The position numbers and the translations under genes are program-made. DNA of 64,000 nt, taken from positions 7,781,534-7,845,533 of the forward strand of contig NC_081331.1 of assembly GCF_022539665.2 (NCBI RefSeq). Direction: 5' to 3'. The notes beneath the pieces were generated by a model. It searched no databases and was not told where the DNA came from. It saw only the letters and a program-made list of their open reading frames with translations. Shown here piece by piece: positions 1 to 12,439 of the stretch. Position 1 is the stretch's first letter, and every line of letters begins with the position of its first letter. Origin of the DNA: Daphnia carinata. Taxonomy: Eukaryota > Arthropoda > Branchiopoda > Diplostraca > Daphniidae.

Positions 1-65
1 ACCAGAAAAGTAATTGTTTTTTTTTTCTTTTTCAATGGCTTCTTACATCACTGGTTTCACGACAG

Positions 66-2710
66 ATTACCACCGCAAAAGAAACAAAACAAGCTCAAGA
101 TGATCGTGTACGGCTCACCGAACATTACATACAAACCCTTCCTCTGTTACTCGGTAAATACATTGCGGATCCAGAAAAGGTGGCAAACCTTCTCTTAATC
201 CCTCAATATTTCGATATGGAAATCTATACTACCTCACGGCAAGAAAAGGTTGGTTTTATCTCGCTATCTATCTCAACTGAAGCTCGTTCCCAATGAAAAT
301 GTTTTTTACGCTTCACTTTCAGAACTTAGAAACACTATTACGATTAATGCAAAATGTGGTTGAAAGGCACACTGAAACTGAAGTACTTGAAAACTGTGCC
401 AAAACACTGGAAATTTTATGTACTGAAGACCATGCAATCTATTCCCGTTGTGACGTAATACGGAGCACTTTAGTCGATCGATTGGTTAACAAACTACGTG
501 AAGTTTTTGACGAACACGAAACGCTGATTGCCGGTGTAAGTTTCCTTATTTTTTCATGGCTAATTTCCCCAATATGAATATCAATGGCGCTTTGATTGTG
601 TTTTTCAGGATGAGGAACCCAACGAAGATGAGATATTCGCCCTGGTATCAAGTTTGAAAAAAGTTGCGATTTTCTGGTCGTGCCACAATCTTGGTCCATG
701 GAACCTATGGGATCCTCTCTTCAACGCTGTTCGAGATGCCAAAGACGGAAACCGATCAATGCCACCTGAGGTTGCCTAAAACATGTTTTTTTTTTGTCTT
801 GACCACGTAAATTTTTATTTTTTGTTTTGTTTTTAGGCTATCAAATATTGCATTTCAGCTTGTTATTCCGCTATTTTATGGGAACTTCTACAACTCGAAA
901 ACGGTTCTGGACGAGGAACTTCTGCCGCGCAGCAACAAAAGCAGCTAAGAGATCATCTAGATGCCTACATCCCGTTGATGACTGAGCTTGTAATCACTTC
1001 AAACGTTGCTCTTTTTAGGGAAGAGGTTTGTTAAATACTTTTAACTCCATCGCAAATCATCATTGTAAAGATAATGTTTTCCTTTCTAGGCATATATATC
1101 TGTATGTGATTTACTCATTTCATTTTGCAAGCAACTAGAAGACAATCCTCTTCTAAGACCGCTTGTTTATGAGCCTGATCGTGGTCTTCAGCAAACTCTG
1201 AATGATTTTATTCAAACCTATGTTTTTGTTGAAGAAGAAGACGAAGAACAAGATGAACATACTAAAATTGAAGAATTGCACAAACGCCGTAGCTACTTGT
1301 CCAGTTTTTGCAAGTTGGTCGTTTATAATGTACTACCTATCAAAACGGCAGCAGAGGTTTTTCGCCACTATGTCAAATACTATAATGACTACGGCGACAT
1401 AATCAAAACAACACTCGGAAAAGCCAGAGAAATCAACAAAGTAAGCTGTGCCAGAACTATGGTCCTTAGTTTGTCCATGCTGTTTCGCGATCTTCATCGG
1501 GATGCTGGCAGCCGTATCGATCGTCAATCGGAGGAGTTTATGAGTGTCAAAGTAGGAAGTGAAACTAAAGTAGTCGGGCAGTATCTGACGAGCGTTCATT
1601 ATTCGTAAGTTTATCATACGCTTCGACTTTTTACGCGTCTGGCTTTTCGTGTTCTGCGAATACTTTAACAAGAAGTTGTGTTTTTTAATTAGGAATTAGC
1701 GAAACGATTCGCCCTCTCATTCGGTCTCGATGCGCTGAAAAACCGCGAAGCTATCACTGCCCTGCACAGAGATGCCATTCTCTTTGCCACCAATCCACTT
1801 GAAAATCCAAATGACCCAACTGGTCCTCCACCTAATTTGGCGTTTCTTGAAATCGGTGCCGAGTTCACAAACAAACTTTTGAAGCAAGATAAGCGGATGG
1901 TTCTCCAGTTTTTGGACAGAATTCTTACGATGGGCATGCCTTCATCCCGGGGTGAGGAGTGGCAGCCTCTCTTGCTGTATCGCAACTCCTTGGTCCACGG
2001 TGAAACCGATCTACCCCCACAGACTGCCAGACGCGCATACGGAAGACGTCGCCGGGACGCAGGTATGAAGCAAATTCATTAATATGCACTGCTTACAGCC
2101 ACTTCCCAGCTTTGAGTTCTTTACAAAATTCGCTTGCATGCAAAAACACTACTAAAACAACGTCATTACCTACTTTTGGGATCAAACGTAATTTACTTGA
2201 AATCGGACAGGTGTAGGCTTAAAATAACTGGGTTTTTTTTTTTGCTGGAACTGTAAGCTCTTTTTGTCTATAGGTCTTATCGATCTAACGGCAACTAACC
2301 TCGGCATTCAATCAATCATGCACGACCAGCACTCGGTCTTGCCTGAATTGCCGATAGAATTGGCGTTATTTGACACAATTAGTTATACAACCGCAATATG
2401 CGCACTCATGTTCTTTTCTGGAGTTCAATTATCCCTCTGTACGTCAATGTGGGACACCTCTGCATTCGTGTTTGCCAGTTGATTGCTATCCTTGTAAACT
2501 TCATAACGGCACCTACTTTTGAAATGTAGCGGGAACTGGGGATCAAATACGATGCATCTCCGTGTTGCATGGCTGACCGTTAGCAACTTCATTCAAGTAT
2601 ACAAGAATGCTTTTTGATGCGAATTTCATATCTTGCTTATAGGTGGAGACGATGGCGAAAACGTCGATGACAACGACGACGCTGGCTCAGATCAGGATTT
2701 TACTGGGTAG
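66..2710 (+). CDS. Cohesin subunit SA / STAG (stromalin)-like, 3' part of gene
   Basis: Seven exons with GT-AG borders join in one frame: 66-248, 323-535, 609-770, 837-1025, 1090-1551, 1693-2062, 2643-2710 (stop TAG 2708-2710), giving about 548 residues. The 5' part lies outside the window. STAG proteins are HEAT-repeat subunits of cohesin that bind the kleisin RAD21 and help load or hold cohesin on chromatin. Seen here are blocks that match the STAG family as I know it: [34 protein letters not shown], the acidic EEEDEEQDE loop, [37 protein letters not shown] and LLYRNSL. The exon joins at 535/609 and 1551/1693 were chosen because they restore the family frame. After YRNSL only about 45 residues follow: an Arg-rich patch, then a short acidic exon, so the tail is much shorter than in vertebrate STAG1/2. 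The family call is firm; whether it is the main somatic or a germline paralogue cannot be told. Confidence 0.88.
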
Positions 2711-5403
2711 TCTTTCGCTCAAATGCGTCCCCTCTATAAACTTTAACTCTTCTTTCTATTTTACAGTTATTAATGTGAACAATTGGAAAAACAACTCAGA
2801 TGTGTTGCTAGACTTCATGCTGTAAACAAGGACACAATTTCACTTATTTTCTATTCTCCACTTGATCGGATGTTCTTGTAAAATCCGCTTCGTTTAAACG
2901 ATTATTTTTCGTCTTCATTAAACGTTTTCTCATAAATACATAAACTTCTTTCTTTTGAGGCAGTTATTCATTTACAGACAACGGCGAACAACTGATGGAG
3001 TTACGTTTGCCCTGTTAATAGCCCTTCGTTTTTCTTTTATTTAAAGAAAGAGAATGTGACACTACTCGACACTAGAAAATCATATTCCGTCTTTCATGTA
3101 TAAATAGCATCTTTCCAGAGTAAAAGTAGTAACAACGATAACAAAAAAAGAAAAAAAAGTTTTCAGAACTTAGTTTTTACCTGGAACAAAACACGGAAAA
3201 GGATAGACAGTGTCGCATTCGGCCAGCGTGTGCGAGTATCTGACGGGGCACAGTGCCCTCAATAAGTGTCAGCCGTATTTTACAGTTCTGTAGTACTGCC
3301 TTTAATGTCGACAAGCGGAAGAAAGCAAATAAAGGCATTCGCGAAAGATGAATAACTGCTATCACCAGATCAATAGATTTATCAAAGTAAAAGTTTGAAA
3401 AAAAAAAAATTTATCGCCCGTAGGTATGACTGATTGGGCTAGTCATGAAACATCCGTACACCGACTTTACGGTTTCCAATGGCAACGTGTCTTAGTTTAG
3501 TGTTTTCATTCAGAAGGAATGCCGGATGTTTATGTAATCTCCAAATCTAAAAGCGGTTTGTTGCGCTACCACCAGAGGAGCCCTGCGTTGGCAATGGCGC
3601 ATAAACAAATTGATGGAAGGAACAAAAACTTGAACCCCTCCCCTCACATTTTAATTTGAATGCAACATCAGACAAGCCCTCTATTTAAAACAGAAATAAT
3701 AAAAAAATAAAAGCAAAAGAGAGTAATTCGTTTAGACATTTTCCTATTAAAAACACAAGAAAAAACCGATGAACAAACGTCTTTTTAAGGCGTATTTAAT
3801 GAGTAGTCTACGAGAACGACAGAACACAAAAAATAAACAAATGAATAAAAGAATAAAATACAATAAATGAAACCAATTTAAAATTTAAATCAGTATAGCT
3901 GATTGCTTCTTCAGTAATAAGTTGAACTTCAGAAGGATATCTGCCATGTTTCATCAACATCTAAACGCTATAATCTATATGCTAGTGTCCAGTCCCTTTT
4001 TAAGACTATTATATCAAATCACAAGTGGGCTCAAAGCTGTAGAAAATGATGTCTTCCTAGAAATAGGCCGCTCCATTCTGAAGACCAAAATATGTGTCAG
4101 TCTTGGCTTGACCGACTTCCTTTCTTCGACTGGGGAGCCATCCACGGCGAAACAGGTGGATAGCTTGGGTAATTTACTTTATTTTCTCGCCTATTCGATG
4201 TTTTCTTGTTTTCTTCTACGTACCCGAATATGATCGTTTGTTATTCCGTAAGTCTACGACATACCGTGTTAGGTTTAAATGTGTTGTTTGAAATATCTAA
4301 GAAAGATATATTCCCAAAAGAGAGAATTTTCGCTTACCGCAACTACCGCTCGTTATGTAGGTCGAGGAAGAATTCTAGCGGGTTGAGGAAGAGCAGCAAT
4401 GCGGCACGGGTAAATAATAAACTAAGTAGGTCATTCATTTCCGAAAGAGTCAAGGAACTTGAAGTTTTATTCAGTAGATTGAATTAAATGTTTACTTTGA
4501 ATTGGTTATTAGCCACCAGCCATCTTTCTTTTTTGAAACCGAAAGTGATTATCAAATAACTTAAATGTTTTAGCTGTAATGCTCTGCCTGTTAGATAGCA
4601 AGTAACGCCGTACACGTTGGCCGTAGTTTATGGAAAATTATGTTCGAAAAGTGGTCAAAATGTGCCAAATAAAAGAGTGCATAAGGTCTAAACTGGCATA
4701 ACGTACAATAGGGTAGCTTTAATTCGGTGAGTGCGCTTTGGTTGGTCAAATGTTGATACAAAATTAGATGCTCGTTTTGCAAGAGATACGTCATTACCGG
4801 AATTGTTTCGTACTTTGACCTTCGTCATTGAACTCGATCATGTGCAAACGTACGACAGACTCTTAATGCAACTCCGTTCATTGCATGGGATTACACATTA
4901 TAGTATTATTGCATAATTATGTGACAGGTAACTGTTGGCACCACCCATTTCCTCAAAAGCCATCAAACGGCAAAGCAACTCTGGAGATCAAATGAACCGG
5001 AATTTAAAATTTTTTAATTTATAAAAAAACGAGAAATATTTTTTGGATGGAGGATCAAGCAACTGCAACTGGTAAAACGTAAAGGAGAATAAATTTGTAT
5101 ATAATTTTTACCCATAGATATTACACTTTTATTGGCAAGTGGTAGAAATGCACACGAAGGACTTTTCAGGTTAACAAATGGACAGAGTGCATTTTATATT
5201 GCCCAAACCATCCCTAGCTGAATTTTTTTTCTTTTCTTTTTTCATTTTTCCTTTTTCCTTTTTCCTCTATTTTTCTTTCCGAACGCATAGTCCGCGTTGG
5301 AACACAATTTAGCCTGTGGGGCCGTGCACGGCACTGTACAGAACCAAAGATAAAGTAGGAAGGGCAGGTAGCGTGGATAGCTTTAGGCACTGAATACTAG
5401 GCG
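2711..5403. other. Intergenic region without a recognisable gene
   Basis: This holds the presumed 3' UTR of the STAG-like gene, several AATAAA-like signals (for example in the A-rich stretch near 3835-3870) and AT-rich spacer. Open frames such as 3922-4233 and 4206-4487 have no family signature and no exon-like borders. A pyrimidine-rich tract lies at about 5225-5280. I see no repeat shared with the rest of the window. Confidence 0.5.
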
Positions 5404-5409
5404 ATGGCC

Positions 5410-5448
5410 TATATAAAAAGAAAAGGATCGTATCACTTGTATTTCAGT
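5410..5448 (+). promoter_or_regulatory. Core promoter of the ELOVL gene: TATA box plus initiator
   Basis: TATATAAAAAG begins at 5410 and an arthropod-type initiator TCAGT lies at 5444-5448, which puts the likely start A at 5446, about 34-36 bp downstream of the TATA box. The order and near-canonical spacing, together with the elongase start codon about 290 bp downstream on the same strand, make this the best promoter candidate. The stretch 5449-5733 would then be 5' UTR. Spacing is slightly longer than the usual 30-31 bp. No transcript data were available. Confidence 0.55.
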
Positions 5449-5733
5449 CGGTATCAAGGATCACACTCTGTTTGAGGGCTTCAGAGCGTGCGCGTGCATC
5501 TTCACCATTGAAGAAAATATCGTACATTGATATTTTGGATTTAAGTTTTCTTTCGTCCGTTTTCGCCCTAAGGGATACAGAGGTAATGAGAAAAAGTGTT
5601 TTAGCCACTGTGTGCTTTTCTTGACAGGTTGCTGTCGTTAATGTCTTCATAGAAATAGTTACAGGAATTTAACTCAGTCGATTGTGAACGATAGTTCTAT
5701 TTGTTTTTAACTGACTGCATATCTAGAAAAAAA

Positions 5734-7646
5734 ATGAGTGCCTTCCTGAAAAACTTCGTCGACGGCTACCATGATCTGATGATCAACAAACGAGGTAAGA
5801 TGAATTTAATGTTAAACGGGAAAAGAATAGTGTAATATTTCATTTGATCGTGTTCCGATAAACGTAGAAATTTTCGGTGTATGCAAAAGCGATGTTCGAA
5901 AGAAGCTTACCATATTTTGACTCTCCCACCTCCTTTCCTGATGAATTGTTACGACGGATGCCCCTATACCGTAGTGTAGTTCTTAACAGTGGCGATGCTC
6001 CTGGTCCATTGACCTCATTCGACGACGCTCTGCGGTTGAGCCTCTCAGAGTAGTGACCCCATTTGTGTGACCACTGCTTAACGGAACTCAGCCAAATCTT
6101 GGAAGAGAAAACGTTAGTTGGACATTTCGTAACTTCAGTAGAAATAAAAAATTCCGCAGTGGCTTTCTTTGCAACTCTCTACTACTTAGCTTTACGATCA
6201 CCTTCATGTGGCTATTGCGTCCGATTTCATAAGCCATTTACAATACCAAACGAAACACTTTATCCAAAGGCAACTCGTATTCTTCTTTCCAAATTTCTTC
6301 CTTTCGATTTGCAGACACAAGAGTGGATGGGTGGCTGTTAATGAGTTCGCCATTCCCAACTTTACTGATTTGCGCGTGCTACATCTACTTCGTGAAATAT
6401 TTGGGACCGAGACTGATGCGTGATCGGAAACCCTTTGAGCTCCGGTCAGCAATCATTGTTTACAACGTCATTCAAGTAGTCTCCAGCATTTACTTAGTAT
6501 ACAAGGTAATAGACTAATTGGCTCTTCGCTGTTTTCTTCTGCTTCCGTGTGTTAGTGCTGTGGGAAGAAACGGTAGATGCAAACATCAGCCTTTCTCTAT
6601 GCATTGTATCCATTATTAAATTTCCTTTACTTTGTTTCCTCTTATCACTGTGGTACGTTCACTTTTAGGGATTGGTTCACGCATGGCTGTTCCGCTATAG
6701 CCTTCGTTGCCAGCCAGTCGACTATTCTGATGACCCAGATGAGCTGATCGTCGCCCAGATGTGTTGGTGGTATTACTTCTGTAAATTCACCGAATTTTTG
6801 GATACGATTTTCTTCGTCCTACGGAAGAAGTTTGACCAAATCACCAATTTGCACGTAATCCACCACAGCATCATGCCAGCCGCCGTTTGGTGGGGAGTGA
6901 AATTCACTCCCGGTGGCCATGCCACCTTCTTTGGAATGCTGAACACCTTTGTTCACATCATCATGTATACTTACTACTTGTTAGCAGCAATGGGGCCGAA
7001 ATATCAAAAATATCTGTGGTGGAAAAAACATTTGACAACAATGCAAATGGTACAATTTGTTACTGTCTTTTTCCACACGGCTCAGCTTTTCTTCATTGAA
7101 TGCAACTTCCCCAAAATCATCGCGTACATCATGTGCTTTAATTCAGTGATGTTTTTAAGCCTTTTCTCGAATTTCTACATACAGGTATTTTCTTTTTAAT
7201 ATGTTCTAGAACTTACATTGACAATGGTTATGATAATTTGCCTGCGTTTGCTTGAGATGCTTTTTTGCTAATGTTATTTTGCAACTGTTGTATAGGCTTA
7301 TATAAAACGCCGCCGACTGCCCGCCATTAAAAAGGACGACGATCATCATGATGGCTTGCATAACGGATTAGCTAATCACAGCGGCACATCTTCCGACAAA
7401 GCTACTAGCAGCAAAAATAGTGGCAAAGAAGAAAAAGAACGACGTGGAGTCGGAAAGATGATTACTACCATAATGACCAATGCGTCAGCTGCTTGTTACA
7501 TTGGTCAGAATGGTCTCTATCAGTCAAAAGACAAAACGAAAGGAGCTGACTCCTGCAAAAGTAAAGCCAACTTCAACGGCAAATCTAATAGCCATTTACA
7601 TAACCACACGAATGGCCAATTTGCAACCCAGAAGAAAAATTTGTAA
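5734..7646 (+). CDS. Elongation of very long chain fatty acids protein (ELOVL family)
   Basis: Four exons: 5734-5794, 6315-6505, 6669-7184, 7296-7646, all GT-AG, 372 residues. ELOVL proteins are multi-pass ER membrane condensing enzymes that join malonyl-CoA to a long-chain acyl-CoA, the rate-limiting first step of each elongation cycle. The histidine box HVIHH is at residues 146-150, preceded by the KFTEFLDTIFFVLRKK block and followed by the NTFVHIIMYTYYLLAAMGP helix. Hydrophobic segments near residues 30-50, 60-80 and 165-250 fit the usual six to seven membrane spans. The start was chosen for the AAAAATG context and the short hydrophilic N-terminus typical of the family. The tail (257-372) is long, polar and rich in Ser, Lys and Asn, beyond the usual family length, with no clear C-terminal KKxx retrieval signal. 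It resembles the ELOVL1/4/7-like arthropod group; substrate range cannot be read from sequence. Confidence 0.9.
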
Positions 7647-9794
7647 AAGCTCCGCAGCTCAGTTCCGACTTGCCAAATTGAAATTGTCAAGTTCCACTCT
7701 CTTCCAATGTTTCCTTCGTTGTTTTAAAACTTTACCCTTTTCATATTGATCTTGCGGCCGTTTTATTGATAATCAGATATTAAACACTCTTGCATCTGGA
7801 TGCAAAAGTAAGGGAAAACAGGCAAAACACACACGCTAAAGAAATGTAACAGGAGTGTATATATGCCGGAAAATTTTACTCAATGCATATGCAGTGACGC
7901 ATTTTTGACGTCGGCCCAATACAAGCAGATTCGATATTTCAAACTATCATCATGTACCGTACTTTTCTTTGAGTCTGCTGAATCATCGTTTAACGGAATA
8001 TTGGATGTAGACGAAACTTTCTACACTTGACACTAAAGGAGGTCAGTATGATTCTAGGCCACAAGATGTGCATTCCACAAGTGTCTTGTCTCGAAGTTTT
8101 CATGCCTTGAATCATATTTACCGCTAGAGCCACGGACTCGATGCACACGCAAACTGCAATAATATAGCTACAACCCTACCAATGACAAACTGACATTTTT
8201 TCTGCACGTCATCCTGGAAAAGTAGTCTAAGCAAAAAACTTATTTGCGACTTCTTTTCTGTCATGCTCTTTGCGGAAGAGGCTCTTTACCAAAGAAAGAA
8301 AATGCTGGTTTTGCGTTTTAACCCTAAGATAGGAGCACCAGGAAAGAGGTAGGAATCATGGATACTGTCGGAACTGACGTTTGGTTATTTAAAGTATTCC
8401 TGACAAACCTTATAATTCCATGGCGGAAAAGACAGAATGCAATCACAATAGGCTTTAAAAGGTCAAAAGCAAGAAAGAACAGCTTACAGTAACTTCTTAA
8501 AATAACATCGTCTATCCCCGCAATGCAATTGCAACGCATAATTATACATAAAAATGTGCACTATTGAAGACCATTTTAAAAACTGAATGTAATTTCAATT
8601 GAAAAAAAAAATGCACCAGTTTGCATGCATCTTGATGGAACAAATCACTCGTCATTTTAGGGTGTATACCAGCATTAGTGATTTAAATATTGGACACTCC
8701 TAAATTTGGAAGTACCATACCCCTGTATGTCCTGAGGAGCTGTTTCCAGGTAACGCTTAAGAACTAGAAGTTGCGTTGCATTCCTTTCTCAAACTTTCAC
8801 AATTTTCTTCAATACGATACTCTCCCTTTGGTTTTCCATTCAAATATTATGTTTCCCGCTTTCTATACTGAAATGCCATAGCTTTCTAAAGCGCAAAAAT
8901 ATAGTTCAAAGCTTGTAACTAAAAATTTTAGTAGATTAAAACTCAAACCTACATGAGTTGTTATAGTTTTTAAATTTCTAGTGGTAATTTTGTGCTTCGC
9001 TAAAGGTGGAAACAATACGGTTGAATTGATGTATGGGCTACGCAATATACAGGATTTGGCCATCAGGGAAGGCGATTGATCGACGAAACTACCAACTGTC
9101 GATGCACCTGAGGCATTTGTTCGACAATTCATCCATGTACGTACCTACCGTACTACATTCCCGTCATCAGTTGACCTGTTCATTGAGCAGCCTGTTTCGG
9201 TTGTCTAACGATCCACCTTCTGGGGTTACTTGGCATCTACGTTCCTGCAGAACATTGTAGCTTTAAAGGAGGAAGTGGCACTAAACTTTTACAGAGGAAA
9301 TACCAGAGGAGTACTTACAGATACCTCAACTGGATTCTTGTCAACTTCGTTTCATTGCGCAGTCGGAGTAAATCGAATAAACCTTTAAATGATTTCTTGC
9401 ATACATTTTTTTCTATTCAGGTAACTACGAACCACCGGCTTTTTTTTCAATCTGCAATTTTTTCGCCTCTACAATCATAAAGTTGTTCAGAATTGTTTGC
9501 AGTGCCTCTTAACCAGGAATTCCTAGCTAATATTCTTTTTTCGCAGCTTACAACTCAAGAAGCAGTGTCAACGATGGGATTAGCAACCCACGAGCTGAGG
9601 TCGTCAGAAGCGAGCATCGAGAAACTAGAAGAACGGTATAGTGTTGAAAAAAGTCATCCTTGGCGACAACAAAAAGAAGTTGAATAAACTGCCTACTGGC
9701 TAAGTGATCTCTGTGATTTATCGTTTAAATGAGAATTTGAATAAAACTGTCGATTGCGAAAACACGCGATCTAGGCCTTTTTATTTCTGGCGTA
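7647..9794. other. Intergenic region, no supported gene
   Basis: It begins with the 3' UTR of the elongase. Open frames at 8324-8539, 8863-9132, 9033-9260 and 9493-9687 are short and carry no motif I recognise. Two frames on opposite strands overlap near 9033-9132. The stretch 9040-9690 reads like decayed coding sequence but I could not assign it. Confidence 0.4.
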
Positions 9795-9941
9795 GCTGAC
9801 AATGAATTTCACGACTGGCTTTTGGAGTTGGGCATGGGTGCAATCCCCGATGAAACACCGAAGACGCTGCGTTTAACTTTCGATGGAAAAAATGCGAGTT
9901 CGCCACAAACTAAAATAGTTCCGAATAATACAATAAGCTAA
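9795..9941 (+). pseudogene. Possible Helitron/PIF1-type helicase relic
   Basis: A 48-codon open stretch ending in TAA contains NEFHDWLLELGMGAIP, which resembles the block in Helitron-encoded and PIF1-like helicases where an acidic residue and a DWLL-x-LG-x-G pattern precede the proline-rich segment. Nothing upstream supplies Walker motifs in any frame I could follow, so at most a short relic is present. A chance resemblance is possible. Confidence 0.25.
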
Positions 9942-10594
9942 TTTTAGTAAGATTAGTTGTAGAAGGAAGTGTTGAAAACTGCCCTTGTAAGAATTGTGCA
10001 CGGTAGTAAATTTGGGTTACGGCTTTCATCGATTAAAGATAAACTAAACATTTGATGGTATTCACAAGGGCTAGTCAAAACAAGAACTTTTCGTAATTCG
10101 AAGTAAGGACAAATGAATTCACATAAAGAGTGTTCAACACAAGAATATTTTAGAATCCAACAGAAGAAACTGAAGTTTAAAAATCCTTTTTGCCTTCCTT
10201 TCTCAAATAAACTAGCACCTTATACCTTTAGCCCATTTTAACTTAAAGCCTTCATTAACTGGCCTAGTTATAAGCTTTCTTAAGAATAAAGCAAGTAACG
10301 AGAACGTGCCTCGGCACGTTCACTATAAATAGGAACTTTCACTGTTGGTCAAAAGCCGCCCAAAACGGTCCTCACTTGCCGGCGCTAAAAGTAAATTTAT
10401 TTCGGTTTGTCGGTAATCGCCCGAAACGGCCTAAATCCGAACGGCCGATTTTTAGTGATCGTCCAAATTTCGTTCGATACATCTCGAATTTGCCCACATA
10501 TCTCCCCATTACGCCCAAAGTCGCCCAATACTGTCCGCCTTACCCCACGCATACTTTAACATGGTCCCGTATGGCCCCCACGGTTGATGGATAA

Positions 10595-10632
10595 TATATA
10601 AAAAGCCATCTGTAACTCCCAAGGGTCAGTCG
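10595..10632 (+). promoter_or_regulatory. LTR core promoter of copy A
   Basis: TATATAAAAAG spans 10595-10605 and an initiator GTCAGTC surrounds 10628. From TATAAAAA (10597) to the start A (10628) is 31 bp, the canonical distance, so transcription and the R region probably begin here. The whole segment is missing from copy B. Confidence 0.5.
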
Positions 10633-11037
10633 GTTGGTCAGAGGGCTTATCTTGTCTTAGTTGGTCACGTTCTGCTAAGTTCCGTGTGCCAGTGTTTACG
10701 TCTGTTAGTTTCATGGGTCACCTTAGACCTTTTTCACCATTCCCTTTGAGCCCGCTACCTCATTCTCGCAAGGTGAAGAGTAAGTTTAGTCCTTGGGTAA
10801 TATCGCCGTACATGTCTGAGTTACCTCATATTCATGTTTGCTCTAAGTAATGGATTAGCAATTTGTAAGCTCTATTCTCTTCCGTTCTTATTTTGAGCCG
10901 CCATTCACTTGTTCATGGCACCCGCTGCTTACTGGATTTTAATGAGCAATTATCCCATTTAAATATATGTTTTCTTACGCTCCCATATACACGGCGTTGT
11001 TAGTAAAAGCGCCGCATTTAAATTTACCTTTCGTTAT

Positions 11038-11053
11038 TGGAGGTAACATGACA
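11038..11053 (+). promoter_or_regulatory. Candidate primer-binding site of copy A
   Basis: TGGAGGTAACATGACA follows the LTR-like segment and starts with the TGG expected opposite a tRNA 3' CCA. The corresponding site in copy B (23859-23874) reads TGGAGGCAACATGACA, one difference in 16. I do not name the tRNA. Confidence 0.4.
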
Positions 11054-11090
11054 ACGTTGTGCCCTCGTTTGCATAGAGGAGTAGCAATGT

Positions 11091-11520
11091 TTGTTTGTTA
11101 AGGCACGTTCAGTCCCGTGTTTTTCTGCGTATTACGAATAACGTACTTAACGTTAATTGTAACCTTCGTAGCGTTCAAATTTACGTGCGTAAGAAAAAGA
11201 AACGTTACGTAACCAAAAGGCAATGAAAACGAAGGAAAAAGTAGTTCTTGCGTAGAGCTTGTAAAATGAAGTGGTTTTCATTTCCATAAGCTTTTGTAAC
11301 GTTGCAGGTTCGTAGAAAATACATCAGCCAATTACATCACATCATTGCCCATTGCCGAACCTTGGTTGTAACGTATTCTATTTTTTTCCGCTACTGATCA
11401 GCTGTGGTCGCCAAATGTTTTTTGATAAATTCATTAATTGAATTTCACTCGATAAATAATATATTAAATGATGAAATTTAGTTTTAGAATTTTCTTCTCT
11501 GTATTTGATTTTTATCCTCA
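11091..11520. other. Spacer with no supported gene
   Basis: After the leader shared with copy B there is AT-rich, GTAACG/ACGTTA-rich sequence (11140-11300) without a frame that I recognise. It may be decayed retroelement leader. Confidence 0.3.
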
Positions 11521-11524
11521 CACG

Positions 11525-11975
11525 TGATTGGTGGTGAAATAGGACTGAAACGAAATAGGACTGGGAAAATAGGACTGAAAACGTTCAGTCCTATTTTTCC
11601 TGTATAAATAGAACTTAAAATTTCCAGTCCTATTTTTGCTGTAGAAATAGGACTGGCTTTGAAAACCTGTTACGGCAGTCCTATTTTTCTATGGCACTGG
11701 AGCTATTTCTCCTATAGATAGTCCAATTCCTTAAACATTATTTTTATATGGATAATGAGCCTCTAATTCGGTAGGTGATCCATTGCGTAAGAGCATCGGC
11801 TTATATCCTTTTTCCATTTGAAAGACCGATGGTGTTAACTCATTACTTAAATGGTGTACAAAACAATTTAATAATTTATTTCTTATCCTATTTCAATTTA
11901 AATTGGGGGGAGGATATGAACTATGTTGTATGTAATAGAATTCATTTAATAAAATTGTGTTATAGAAAAGGTTGG
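11525..11975. mobile_element. Short element built from AATAGGACTG / CAGTCCTATT repeats, copy 1
   Basis: Between 11540 and 11690 AATAGGACTG occurs four times in direct orientation and its inverse CAGTCCTATTT three times, so the end can fold on itself repeatedly. The following 250 bp matches the element at 22220-22735: GAGCCTC-AAT-CGGTAGG near 11760 versus 22310, and TTATCxTATTT-AATTT-AATTG-GGGGA near 11885 versus 22365. No open frame of note. It looks like a non-autonomous foldback or MITE-type element; the right end of this copy is not resolved. Confidence 0.55.
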
Positions 11976-12439
11976 TGATAATTTTTTGAGTTGGTTACAA
12001 ACAAGCATTTTCATCGCAAATAACGGTTTTTCCCGTTGCCGACAGAGGCATTAGTTTCTCCATTGTTATTTACCCGCTTCATTCGACTTGGGCAGGGGAA
12101 TCGAACACGCACAGCGCTTTTTCTTCCCTTTGCTTGTTGGGACAGTTGATGTGCCCGGTATGGGGCAGCAAGAATGTGTAATTTGTGTGGGAGTTATGGC
12201 CCAAAACCAAAATGTGTCCCAACTTTTTTCCACTTTCCCCTACTTGGATGGTACCGCTTGAACTTAGTTTCTGTGCACAAGAATGCCGAAAAACTGGCAA
12301 GACACTACGGCACAACTTGCTACCGGAGGAAATCAGGCCTTACTAGCAGTACTCGATATACGTTCGATGTTTAAAAAATAGTTTCAGGTGGATATCTACA
12401 GTGTTTTGGGGGATAAGACATTAAGAATTAGAATACAGC
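11976..12439. other. Unassigned stretch
   Basis: Open frames on both strands overlap at 12079-12374, so neither is convincing. The plus-strand frame contains C-N-L-C and later Cys and His residues, but not in zinc-finger spacing that I recognise. No repeat found elsewhere in the window. Confidence 0.3.

Larger units (their letters stand above)
10186..11090 (+). repeat. LTR plus leader of a Ty3/gypsy-like element, copy A
   Basis: This aligns by eye with 23425-23890. Shared blocks include AAATA-ACTAG-A-CCT-ATACC near the start, the CACTATAAATAG/GCTATAAATAG segment near 10320, GCCGGC-CTAAAAGT near 10380, ACGGCGTTGTTAGTAA/ACGGTATTGTAAGTAA near 10990 and TTGGAGG-AACATGACA near 11037. Copy A has about 410 bp (roughly 10431-10847) that copy B lacks. 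A candidate primer-binding site starts with TGG at 11038. Element ends are unclear because no TG...CA pair can be fixed with confidence. The gag/protease relic at 12.4-13.5 kb may be its interior. Confidence 0.6.

Noticed and set aside
439-1671. Minus-strand frames at 439-699 and 1333-1671
   Set aside because: They are antisense shadows of STAG-like exons, with no motif of their own.
3922-4487. Two overlapping plus-strand frames as a host gene
   Set aside because: No splice-consistent extension, no family signature, composition like the surrounding spacer.
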